A stretch of DNA of 64,000 nt. Origin: JAGIBJ01 sp032119795. GTDB taxonomy: Bacteria > Actinomycetota > Thermoleophilia > Solirubrobacterales > Solirubrobacteraceae. A program made the translations under genes and the position numbers. The DNA lies in contig JAUMFO010000031.1 in the NCBI GenBank assembly GCA_032119795.1, positions 124,001 through 188,000 of the forward strand, given 5' to 3'. This document shows, one piece after another, positions 34,456 through 42,267 of this stretch (its first letter is position 1; every line of letters starts with the position of its first letter). Below the pieces are notes generated by a model, which was not told the DNA's origin, ran no database searches, and worked only from the letters and a program-made list of their open reading frames with translations.

Positions 34456-35361
34456 CTAGTCGAGCGCCGCTGGCACGACGCCAGGCGACAGCAAACCTGC
34501 GAGTTCCGCCGCGGCGAAGTCGAGGCGATCCAGGCTCAGGCGCAGGCGTTCGCTGGCCGGGTCCGGAACGAGCCACTGCGCCTCGCGGAGCGGCGCCGCC
34601 ATACCATGGGTACCCTGAATCCGAAGGACAGTCCGAGCCAGCACGCCGCTGGCTGCGCCCTTGGGTCCAGCAGCCAGTCGGCTCTTGGGCAGCGGCGCCG
34701 GCCAACGCGACGCGAGGGGCACCGTGACCTCCACGACGACGCCAGCGGCGACGGACTCCACACGGTAGGTCCCGCCGGCGTCCTCCATTAGCTCGCGGGC
34801 GGAGGCAATGCCGCGACCCGGGATGACCGGCATCCCAAACCGTCCGCCGGGGCTCGTCACGCCCACCAGCAACCGGCGCTGGCGTGTGGCCGCGCGGATA
34901 CTGACGGTGGCGTCGGGTGGGCCATGGCGCGCGGCATTCCCGAGGGCACCGCAGACGGCGACCGCCAGGGCCGCCGCTTGGGCGGGCGCCATCGTCCGGC
35001 GCTGCGTGGCGATGTCGCTGCGCTCTCGCACGACCATCGACGGGTACCGCGACGCAACTCCGCCAGCAGCCCGGCCAAGGACCGCGCCGACGGTGAGCGT
35101 CGGGCGTCCGCTGCTCGCGCCGACGTCGGCCAGCAGAGCCAAGAGCGCCAAGAGCTCGTCGCTGCGGGCGAGACTGCGATCCGCGGTGGCGACCGCCATC
35201 TGGCGGGCCTCGGGGTCGTCGAGCGCCGTGGCCGCATCACGCCATCGACTCGTTGCCAGCGAGCAGGCGCGGGCCGCGTGTTCAAGGGCGTCGAGCGCAG
35301 CCACCACCTCACCGCTGCTGAACTGCGGAGCACTTGGGCCGGCGGCAGCGACTTCGGTCAT
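34456..35361 (-). CDS. Soluble histidine-kinase-like ATPase (GHKL)
   Basis: 301 residues, no membrane segment. A helical dimerisation-like region (about 20-140) precedes a GHKL ATPase fold with an N-box-like L-G-N-A-A-R-H-G (about 138) and a G-box-like G-R-G-I-A-S-A (about 180), ending in a V-V-V-E-V-T-V-P-L strand. No clear phospho-acceptor His motif. Start overlaps the stop of the receiver-like gene (ATGA). Probable sensor or anti-sigma-like regulator acting with that partner. Confidence 0.65.
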   Translation of the reverse strand: MTEVAAAGPSAPQFSSGEVVAALDALEHAARACSLATSRWRDAATALDDPEARQMAVATADRSLARSDELLALLALLADVGASSGRPTLTVGAVLGRAAGGVASRYPSMVVRERSDIATQRRTMAPAQAAALAVAVCGALGNAARHGPPDATVSIRAATRQRRLLVGVTSPGGRFGMPVIPGRGIASARELMEDAGGTYRVESVAAGVVVEVTVPLASRWPAPLPKSRLAAGPKGAASGVLARTVLRIQGTHGMAAPLREAQWLVPDPASERLRLSLDRLDFAAAELAGLLSPGVVPAALD

Positions 35362-36416
35362 GCCGCGGACGGCACCACCCGGGCCAACGCAGCAGAGGCC
35401 TGCTGGGACGGCTCGTGGGCGAGGTCAGCGAGCACGTGCAAGAGGAACAGGAGCCGGACCCGCTCGGCATCGTCCGGCGCCGAGGCCTCCAGCACCCGCG
35501 AGACCTGCAGCTGGCGCCCAGCCTGGTCGCGCGAGTCCAGCGCCCCGAGCGCGCGATGCCAGACTCGGCCGCAGCGGCGGACGAGGGCGATGTCTGCGTC
35601 GGAGATCCGGGCGAGTTCAAGCAGCCGCTCATCGGCGAGCGCCGAGACGGCGAGGTCGACCGTGCCGGCGCGGACGGGCTCGGTGAGCGTGTCACGCACG
35701 CACCCGGCCAGGAACCCCTGCGCGAGCGGCACGACGAGGTCGACGGGGACGCCGCGCGCCTCCTTCACCGCCCGTTTGAAGTGGGCCACGGCAGACCGGG
35801 CCCCGACGATGTCTTTCAGTTCGCGGTTGGTGATGGAGTCGCTGACGCCCTGCGCCAGATTGCCGACGATGTAGAGATCGCCAGGCCGCGGCTCAAAGCC
35901 AAAGTGCTCGACGAAACGGTGCTTGATCGACCGATCGACCTCGACCGGCGTCTGGGCCCGTGGGAAGGCGCGTCGGCGCCCCCCTGCCTCGGGGTCGGTG
36001 ACGTGCCGCAGCGCCTCGCAGGCGTCACCGTGCAGATCCTCTCCCGTGGTCTGCAACACGGCGGTGACGCACGTCCCAAGTTCAGCGAGGACCGCAAAGC
36101 AGTTGTGCGCCGTCATCGCCACGGGGGTGCACCGGGCGCGGAGTCGGGGATCGTCGTCGATCGTGCGCAGGAGTCGAGCGCCCCGCATCTGTCCCGTGCG
36201 GCTCTCCAGATCGATGAACGCGACCGCGTGATCGACGTGCTCGACCACCGTCAGGACCTCGGTGCGGCTACTGCAGTCCACGACCTCGCAGCCGGCGTAC
36301 CGGCCCAGCTCGGTGCCGACGGCCCGCTGGGCGCTGAGGAGCAGGTGGCGCCGAAGCGGCAGCTGCTGAGGATCGTCGTCATAGACGACGATCACGACGC
36401 GAGGCTCAACTCGCAT
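35358..36416 (-). CDS. Receiver-domain-like regulator paired with GHKL ATPase
   Basis: ATG at 36416 starts right before a receiver-like fold: V-I-V-V-Y-D-D-D (acidic pocket) and A-F-I-D-L (probable phospho-Asp) within the first ~70 residues, 352 residues in all. The helical C-terminal half has no HTH I can name. The frame stays open upstream to 36671, so a longer N-terminus (for example from the ATG at 36437) cannot be excluded. The same organisation occurs at 55345-58877. Confidence 0.6.
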   Translation of the reverse strand: MRVEPRVVIVVYDDDPQQLPLRRHLLLSAQRAVGTELGRYAGCEVVDCSSRTEVLTVVEHVDHAVAFIDLESRTGQMRGARLLRTIDDDPRLRARCTPVAMTAHNCFAVLAELGTCVTAVLQTTGEDLHGDACEALRHVTDPEAGGRRRAFPRAQTPVEVDRSIKHRFVEHFGFEPRPGDLYIVGNLAQGVSDSITNRELKDIVGARSAVAHFKRAVKEARGVPVDLVVPLAQGFLAGCVRDTLTEPVRAGTVDLAVSALADERLLELARISDADIALVRRCGRVWHRALGALDSRDQAGRQLQVSRVLEASAPDDAERVRLLFLLHVLADLAHEPSQQASAALARVVPSAA

Positions 36417-36641
36417 CGGCCGCCGGTGCGGGTGCATCGTACGAGCCCGTTGCGCGGGCGGGACCGGCAGCGCGCGGTCGACAACCCCGCCCGTCATTCC
36501 GCCACCCGGCCGCGGCGCAGCGCTGACGCGTCGGCGCGCAGCGCACGCACTGCTGGCCGGACTGGAGTGGGACGCTGCGAATCGTGGTACATCGGCTCGT
36601 GGCGCATGTTGACCGCGAGTGCCTCGACCGACAAACCCTTT

Positions 36642-36681
36642 GCATTGGAATTCGCCGGTAGCGCATTGCAATTCGTCGGTA
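36642..36681. repeat. Tandem 19-bp direct repeat, likely operator pair
   Basis: GCATTGgAATTCGcCGGTA at 36642-36660 and GCATTGcAATTCGtCGGTA at 36663-36681: 17 of 19 identical, repeated every 21 bp (two helical turns). It lies in the 290-bp stretch between the receiver-like gene and the 36708 gene, the most AT-rich intergenic stretch here. Nothing else is recognised in that gap except an AACGTG near-box (minus strand, 36694-36699). Confidence 0.6.
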
Positions 36682-36707
36682 TTTGCCGTTTTGCACGTTG
36701 GTGGTAG

Positions 36708-37508
36708 TCAGCCGATCTTGCGGGTGGTCTCGCCCGTCGCCGCGACCGACGCTTGAATGGGATCGACCTTCAGCTTCTTGCCCCCGACGGTCGGCTTGAA
36801 CTTGAAGGTGAAGGACCCGAGCTTGCCGTCGTACTTGTGATCGAAGTAGTACTCAAAAGCGAGACGGCAGACGCCCCCCTTGGATTTCAAGGTTCCCTTG
36901 GCAAGATCGCCGGCGGCCACCTTCTTCGGCTTGCCCTTCTTGCTCTGCGCGAAGACGGTCGCTGAGGGCTTCAGCGCTTTCGTCGTGCAGGCCTCCGGCG
37001 CAGCGGCTTTGATCGTGACGTTGGCTTCGAACCGCAGTCCGTTGAACCCCAGGCGCTTGATCTTCTTGAACTTCAGCGGCACCAGCGCGAGGCCGGGGAC
37101 GACGATCGTCGCGTCCGCGGCAGAAGCGCCGGAGGTCGCTTTGATCTTCACGCTCGTCGCCGGCTTGGTGCCGGCGGGTGGCGTCAGCGTGAGCGGGAAG
37201 ACCACGGACTTGCCGCCCTCGAGCTGCGGCACCTGCAGCGTGCGGCCGTCGGCGGCGAGGCCCGCGACCGGCTGGGCCGTCCAACCAGCGAGTTCGAGCA
37301 CGACGGAGGTCGGGCCGAGCGTGATCTCCTTGCTTGAATTCGTCGCCGTCAGTTCGACGGTGGCGACGTTGCCGGTGAAGACGGTCGTTCCGAACTTCAG
37401 GTCGGGCGCCGTCGGGTAGAGCACCTGCAGGGGCGTGCCAGTGCTCGCCAAAGCGCTAGGCGCGAAGGTCAACGTTAGAGCGGTGATCAACAGGAGGAGC
37501 TTGCGCAC
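36708..37508 (-). CDS. Secreted beta-sandwich protein of unknown function
   Basis: 266 residues from GTG, classic signal peptide (M-R-K-L-L-L-L then A-L-A-S). Two tandem immunoglobulin-like beta domains (about 25-135 and 140-260), Lys-rich, with one Cys pair. Resembles other small secreted Ig-like proteins in the window in composition but not in a named family. Confidence 0.7.
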   Translation of the reverse strand: MRKLLLLITALTLTFAPSALASTGTPLQVLYPTAPDLKFGTTVFTGNVATVELTATNSSKEITLGPTSVVLELAGWTAQPVAGLAADGRTLQVPQLEGGKSVVFPLTLTPPAGTKPATSVKIKATSGASAADATIVVPGLALVPLKFKKIKRLGFNGLRFEANVTIKAAAPEACTTKALKPSATVFAQSKKGKPKKVAAGDLAKGTLKSKGGVCRLAFEYYFDHKYDGKLGSFTFKFKPTVGGKKLKVDPIQASVAATGETTRKIG

Positions 37509-37567
37509 GGTGGAATCCTGAAAAAGGTGGGGAACGTCGCGGAGGCGACCGACGCCAACTATCTCCT

Positions 37568-38377
37568 GTGCCTGACTCCGTGAACAGCTTTCGGCCTCCC
37601 AACGTTCGCTTGGCCCTGCCGGGCTTTGCGCCCGGTGTACGCGACGCGATTTACTCGCACGTCTACGCCGACCCCGCCAACGAGGTCGGTGGCCTGCTGG
37701 CGGGCGATCGCCGGCCCGACGGCGTGATGGTCGTCGGCGCCGTTCGCGCGGACGGCGCCAGCGGCGACGTCACCTCGCTCACCTTCACCCACGAGTCCTG
37801 GACGAGCATGCTCGCCGAACTCGACGCGCAGTACCCCGGCGCCGAAATCGTCGGCTGGTACCACTCCCACCCGGGCCACGGGATCTTCCTTTCTCGCCAC
37901 GACGAGTTCATCCACCGCCACTTCTTTCCGGCGGCCTGGCAGTTTGCGATCGTCGTCGACCCCCACCACCACGACGAGGGACTCTTCATGTGGCGGGGTG
38001 GAGACCTGCCACGTGTCGCCGGGGCCCCCGTCGATCCGCGGTGGGCGGCGACCACGACCGCACACCAGCCAGCGGCGCCCAAACCAGCGGCACCCAAGGC
38101 GCAAGTGCCCGAGGCGAAAGCGCCGCGCGCCATGCCAGAACGGCTGGGGCCGAGCGCCACACCCGAGCGCAAACGGCGACCGGCGACTCGCACCGCTGAT
38201 CAGCGCACGCTCGACCGTGAGGCGCGGGCTCGTCGCCGTGCCGAATTTGCCAACGAGCGCGCCGCCGGGGCAGGCCGGACGGGCGCTGCGACGGCATGGG
38301 CCGTCGCAGCGGTGCGGGCAGGTGCGGTGATCGCGCTGGGATTCGCGATCGGCGCCGTCGTCATCGTGCTCACCTGA
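37568..38377 (+). CDS. JAB/JAMM metallopeptidase with C-terminal membrane anchor (first copy)
   Basis: 269 residues from GTG (a second GTG lies 12 bases on). JAMM zinc site complete: Glu39 (N-E-V-G-G) and H-S-H-P-x6-S-x2-D (His99, His101, Ser109, Asp112), as in deubiquitinase-type metallopeptidases. A Pro/Ala/Arg linker (150-235) leads to one C-terminal transmembrane helix (about 243-268). Predicted to remove or mature a ubiquitin-like protein at the membrane; paralogue of the 42268 protein. Stands alone, convergent with the zinc-ribbon gene. Confidence 0.85.
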   Translation: MPDSVNSFRPPNVRLALPGFAPGVRDAIYSHVYADPANEVGGLLAGDRRPDGVMVVGAVRADGASGDVTSLTFTHESWTSMLAELDAQYPGAEIVGWYHSHPGHGIFLSRHDEFIHRHFFPAAWQFAIVVDPHHHDEGLFMWRGGDLPRVAGAPVDPRWAATTTAHQPAAPKPAAPKAQVPEAKAPRAMPERLGPSATPERKRRPATRTADQRTLDREARARRRAEFANERAAGAGRTGAATAWAVAAVRAGAVIALGFAIGAVVIVLT

Positions 38378-38386
38378 GGCGGCAGA

Positions 38387-40045
38387 TCACACGTCTGGGC
38401 GCTTGGGGCGAGTCCCGACGCCGGCCGTCCGCGCCTCCACGCGCAGGCCCTCGACACGCGCCTCCCAAGCCTGCTGGGAGCCTTCCAACTTGGCGTCGAT
38501 GTCTCCGTTCAGTGCCTCGTACTCGGCCCACGACGACGTCGTCCGAGCGGGCTCCTCCGCCATCCACGCCTCGTCGACGGCGTCGAGCATGTTGCCAAGT
38601 CCGTCGAGGGAGCGCAGCACCGGTTCGACGAGCGCAGCGTGCTCGGTCTGCGCGGCCGTCGGCGCCTGCGAGGCGTACTGCTCAAGGTCGGCGATGGTGC
38701 TCTGACGATCGTTCTGGAAGCCGAGCACTCGCTCCCTGGCCGCCTGGTAGTCCTCGCCTTCGGAGAAGTCGTAGTCGTCGACGTCCTCCACGAACTGGTC
38801 GACCTGCGTGCGCCCTTCCTCATAGTTGCCGAGCACACCGCGCACCTGCTCGCGGTACTCGGCGATGCGCGCGCTGCGGCGCTGCGCGGCCGCGACGCGG
38901 ACGTTGTAGGCCTTGAGCTTCACCCGCCATTCGCGCAGCTGGAAGCCCGCCGATCGGACGGTCTTGTCGACCGTGTCCGTCGCGCGGCCGACCCCGTCGA
39001 GGTCGACGGCCGTCTGCCCCGGGAGCTGGAGCGCCGCAACGGGTGCCTGGGCATCCTTCATCGAGCGGGTCGCCTGCTCGATCCGGGTCTTCGTCTCCGA
39101 CCACCCCGGCATCTGCGACTTCAAGAGGTCGGACTGCTCGAGCGCCTGCAGTCCGCCGAGGCCCGCGAGGTAGGCGCGCTGCGCACGCAGCATCGCGACC
39201 GTCTGATCCCGCAGGCGGGCGTCCTCGATGGTCGTGGCCGTCTGCTCGCGGCCTTCCAAATCGGAGGCAGCGGTCGCCGCCTCGCGGCCGACGGTGCGGA
39301 GGGTGACGAGCTTGGTGGCACGGCCGGCTCGGCCAGCGAGATCGGTCACGCGCGTCTGCGCGGCTTGGAGCACGGAGCCGGCGGTGCGCTCGTCGGCGGA
39401 GCCGCGGCCAAACAGCATCCAGCCGCCGATGCCGAGCAGGATCAGCAGCAGGGCCGCGGCGGGACCGAGCACGTGCGGGCGACTCCACAGCGGGCCGCCG
39501 CTGCGGTCGCCGCCAGCTGGCAACTGAGGTGGCGCGGGCGGGCCGCCCGGGGGCACGAACGCCGGCATCGTCCCGGTGACGGGCTGCCACGGCGCCGGCG
39601 GTGCCGGGGCCGGGCCAGGCGGCGGCGCCCAGGCCGGTTCCGGCAGGACCGCGGGCGGGGCTGGCGGTGGAGGAGCAGCGGCTGCCGAGCGGGCCACCGT
39701 CGGCGCTTCATCGGCGTCGCCGAAGTCGTCGAGTTCGACGACCAAGCTCTTGCGGCGCGGGCCGACGCCCGGCAGCGCTCCGGGTGTTCCGCTGCTCTCG
39801 GGCGCGGCGGCCGGCGCCGGCAGGGGCGCAGCGGCCGACGGGCCCGACCCGTTCGTCGACGCCGGCGACAACGCGCGGCGCGGCTTGAGCACCACCTCGA
39901 ACTCGTCGTCATGGTCGGCCGCTGCGACGGCGCCCCCCGCCGCTGCAGCGCCCGCCGCCGCTTCCTGCTCGCCAAAGCGGTGCCCACAGGAGCGGCAGCG
40001 CTCATCGGCCGCGCCGCCAAGCGCGCCACAGGCTGGGCACGTCAT
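38387..40045 (-). CDS. Zinc-ribbon, single-pass membrane protein with long coiled ectodomain
   Basis: 552 residues. N-terminal zinc ribbon C-P-A-C (3, 6) and C-R-S-C (17, 20), then D-D-E-F-E-V-V-L-K-P (46-55), a short motif also found in the E2-like and 41433 proteins. A Pro/Ala-rich linker to ~185, one transmembrane helix (about 189-210) and a ~330-residue helical, coiled-coil outer part follow. No enzymatic motif. Probably a structural or adaptor component linking the ubiquitin-like system inside to something outside. Confidence 0.7.
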   Translation of the reverse strand: MTCPACGALGGAADERCRSCGHRFGEQEAAAGAAAAGGAVAAADHDDEFEVVLKPRRALSPASTNGSGPSAAAPLPAPAAAPESSGTPGALPGVGPRRKSLVVELDDFGDADEAPTVARSAAAAPPPPAPPAVLPEPAWAPPPGPAPAPPAPWQPVTGTMPAFVPPGGPPAPPQLPAGGDRSGGPLWSRPHVLGPAAALLLILLGIGGWMLFGRGSADERTAGSVLQAAQTRVTDLAGRAGRATKLVTLRTVGREAATAASDLEGREQTATTIEDARLRDQTVAMLRAQRAYLAGLGGLQALEQSDLLKSQMPGWSETKTRIEQATRSMKDAQAPVAALQLPGQTAVDLDGVGRATDTVDKTVRSAGFQLREWRVKLKAYNVRVAAAQRRSARIAEYREQVRGVLGNYEEGRTQVDQFVEDVDDYDFSEGEDYQAARERVLGFQNDRQSTIADLEQYASQAPTAAQTEHAALVEPVLRSLDGLGNMLDAVDEAWMAEEPARTTSSWAEYEALNGDIDAKLEGSQQAWEARVEGLRVEARTAGVGTRPKRPDV

Positions 40046-40116
40046 CGCGTCAGGCTCGTCTGGATCAGGTCATCCACACCGACAAGCCTGCCGACCGCGA
40101 CGCCCAGACCAAGGTC

Positions 40117-40176
40117 AACGTTGGCCCTCGAAAGCGGCTCCAGACGTTGCCCCAGAGCCCGGCCCGTTCCTATGGT
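40117..40176 (+). promoter_or_regulatory. AACGTT-box promoter of the 40207 operon
   Basis: AACGTT 40117-40122, TATGGT -10 at 40171-40176; centres 54 bp apart (upstream, class I-like position). A weaker GACGTT lies at 40143-40148. Confidence 0.55.
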
Positions 40177-40206
40177 GGGCGCTGGTCGCCTGCGACCGCC
40201 ACGCCC

Positions 40207-40806
40207 ATGAGCCGCACTGTCATCACCGAGGACGACCTCGCGCCCGACCGCCCACCGGCCACCGGCGAGCACATCGCCGTCCCGCCGCCCGCACCGGCCG
40301 CTCCCAGCGAGCGGAGTCGGCTGAACGGGCCGCTGCTCGCCGTCGGCGTCGTCCTGGCCGCCGTTGCGCTCGGCGGTGCGTTCCTCCTCGGCCAGTCCAC
40401 TCGCCCGAGCGAGGCGGAGGTGGCCGCCGAGGTGCGCGACGCGATCCGCGAGGTGCGCGACGGCATGCGGGCCGAGCGCTCGGCGATCACGAAGCGCGCG
40501 CTTGAGCGCCAGCGGATCCAGCTGCGGGCCAGCCACCGGCGCGAGCTCGCTGCGCTGCGCAAGCGCTACGGGATTCCGGATCCGGCCGCGAAGGCTGCAC
40601 CGGCCCGCGTGCCGGCGCCGAAGCCCAGTAGCGGCGGAACGTCAGGCGGAGGCGCAGCGGCGCCCGTGCCTTCCGCACCGGCGCCGCCGGTGAGCGGGCC
40701 GGCCGCGCCACCCAAACCGGACGTCGACAGCTCACCCACCCCCGGCGCGGGGCTAACCAACAACGACAGCCCGACTCCGAACAGTCGGCCCGAGGGCCTC
40801 CAGTGA
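40207..40806 (+). CDS. Single-pass coiled-coil membrane protein with FHA-ligand-like N-terminus
   Basis: 199 residues from ATG. Begins M-S-R-T-V-I-T-E-D-D-L, nearly the same as the next protein; the Thr with Asp at +3 fits the pT-x-x-D pattern bound by some FHA domains. Transmembrane helix about 39-60, then a charged coiled coil (about 62-120) and a Pro/Ser-rich tail outside. No family recognised. First of a three-gene operon. Confidence 0.65.
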   Translation: MSRTVITEDDLAPDRPPATGEHIAVPPPAPAAPSERSRLNGPLLAVGVVLAAVALGGAFLLGQSTRPSEAEVAAEVRDAIREVRDGMRAERSAITKRALERQRIQLRASHRRELAALRKRYGIPDPAAKAAPARVPAPKPSSGGTSGGGAAAPVPSAPAPPVSGPAAPPKPDVDSSPTPGAGLTNNDSPTPNSRPEGLQ

Positions 40807-40834
40807 CTACCTCGCGTACTCCAGCAGGCCGCTG

Positions 40835-41392
40835 ATGGCTCGCCGCGTCATCACCGACGACGACCTCTACCCCGTCCCGCAGCAGGGCGGCGGCGTCCCG
40901 CCGGCTCCGCCGAGCGCCCCCGGATACCCGGTCGGGCCGGTCGCCGAGCCGCCGCAGCCGTGGCAGGTGATCGACACCTCCGGGCCGGCCGCCGCCGAGC
41001 GCTCGTCGGGCAACCGGGCCCTGCTGATCGTCGGCGTGATCATCGCCGTCACCCTGGCCGGCGCCGCCGGGTTCTTCGGAGGCCGGGCGAGCCGCCCGTC
41101 GGATGCTGCGATCGCCGCCGAGACCAAGCGGGCCGCCGAGAGCGCCACCGAGAAGATGCGGATCCAGGCCGACGGGGAGATCAAGAAGGTCCGCGCGGAG
41201 GCCCAGCGGGCGAAGGACCGCGCCGTTGCCAAGGCCGAGAACAAGGCCCGCACCGAGGGTCGCAACGCCGGCCTCTCGCAGGGCCGGGCTGAGGGCACCG
41301 CCGACGGCACCGCCACGGGGCGCGACATCGGCCGCCAAGAGGGCCTCTCCACCAATCTTTGTTACGACGTCGGCACGCCCTACTCGTGCTGA
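40835..41392 (+). CDS. Single-pass coiled-coil membrane protein, paralogue of the preceding one
   Basis: 185 residues. M-A-R-R-V-I-T-D-D-D-L opening, Pro-rich cytosolic stretch, transmembrane helix about 62-84, charged coiled coil, then a Gly/Arg-rich region and a C-terminal Cys pair (N-L-C-Y-D ... Y-S-C). Shares layout and N-terminal motif with 40207, so the motif, not the rest, is what has been kept: probably a docking or phosphorylation site. Confidence 0.65.
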   Translation: MARRVITDDDLYPVPQQGGGVPPAPPSAPGYPVGPVAEPPQPWQVIDTSGPAAAERSSGNRALLIVGVIIAVTLAGAAGFFGGRASRPSDAAIAAETKRAAESATEKMRIQADGEIKKVRAEAQRAKDRAVAKAENKARTEGRNAGLSQGRAEGTADGTATGRDIGRQEGLSTNLCYDVGTPYSC

Positions 41393-41432
41393 CGCCACCC
41401 CGCGACCGCCGCCCACGCGGCCGGAGAAGCCG

Positions 41433-42260
41433 ATGCGCCATGCCACGCTGACCGCCACCACGCTGCTACTCGCCACCACCGCCGGCAGCGCCGACGCCAA
41501 GACGCCGCAGGCCGTGTCGAAGGCAGCCTCGAGCGTCGAGATCGTCCGCTCCAACACCGGGCAGGGCTCGGCCGTCCGCATCGGGCCAGATGGCGGCTCG
41601 GTCACGTCGACGGTGCTCGTCTCGCGCACCAGCGAGATCGCGTTGACGGGCGCCGACAAGCGCTCCACCCCGGCCGACCGCGTCCTCAGCGACGCGCCGA
41701 CCGGCCTCGTGCTGCTGACGCGCCGCGGGAGCGAGGCGTCTGCGGGCCTCACGCCGGCGCCGAATCGCGCCCGCCGCGGGCAGGCCGTCTACCTGATCTC
41801 TCGCCCGCTGGGGAAGAACGCGACCACCGCGACGATCACGCCGACGAAGGTGCGCAGCTCGACCCGTGAGAGCCTCGGCCTCTCGGCGAAGAACCGCTCG
41901 GGCCTCAACGGCGGCGCCGTCGTCGACGCCCAGGGGCGCCTGCTCGGCGTGACGGTGCCGCCGCTGCCCGGCTCCGGGCTCGGAAGCCCGCAGCGCGCGA
42001 TTCCCGTGAGCGCGGTCCCGGCCGCGCAGAGCAGCGAGGTGGCGGCGAAGAGCTCCGGCTTCCCGGCGATCCCGGTGACGGTCGGCCTTGGCGTGCTGCT
42101 CGTGCTCTCGCACCTGCTCCTGCTGCGCCGCCGCCGCACCGCCACGACGGTGCCGGCCATGACGCCCGCGGCCGCGACTCAGGCGCCCGCCGCGCCGGTG
42201 GCCGCCTCCGCGGCCGACCCCGCAGACGACTTCGAGATCACCCTGCGCCCGCGGGGGTAG
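41433..42260 (+). CDS. Trypsin-fold membrane protein, catalytic serine apparently lost
   Basis: 275 residues; ATG with GGAGAAG upstream. Signal peptide (1-22), a small trypsin-like double barrel (about 25-205), transmembrane helix (about 212-234) and a cytosolic tail ending D-D-F-E-I-T-L-R-P-R-G. The site that is G-N-S-G-G in trypsin-like proteases reads G-L-N-G-G, so Ser is replaced and a binding rather than cleaving role is likely. In canonical ESX systems a membrane protease (mycosin) is a core part; this is not a subtilisin but could fill a related scaffold role (inference). Confidence 0.6.
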   Translation: MRHATLTATTLLLATTAGSADAKTPQAVSKAASSVEIVRSNTGQGSAVRIGPDGGSVTSTVLVSRTSEIALTGADKRSTPADRVLSDAPTGLVLLTRRGSEASAGLTPAPNRARRGQAVYLISRPLGKNATTATITPTKVRSSTRESLGLSAKNRSGLNGGAVVDAQGRLLGVTVPPLPGSGLGSPQRAIPVSAVPAAQSSEVAAKSSGFPAIPVTVGLGVLLVLSHLLLLRRRRTATTVPAMTPAAATQAPAAPVAASAADPADDFEITLRPRG

Positions 42261-42267
42261 AGGGACT

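Noticed and set aside
37471..37476. AACGTT in the signal-peptide region of the 36708 gene, and AACGTT at 37601-37606
   Set aside because: Both lie inside coding sequence and no TAnnnT stands at the regulon distance for a neighbouring start.
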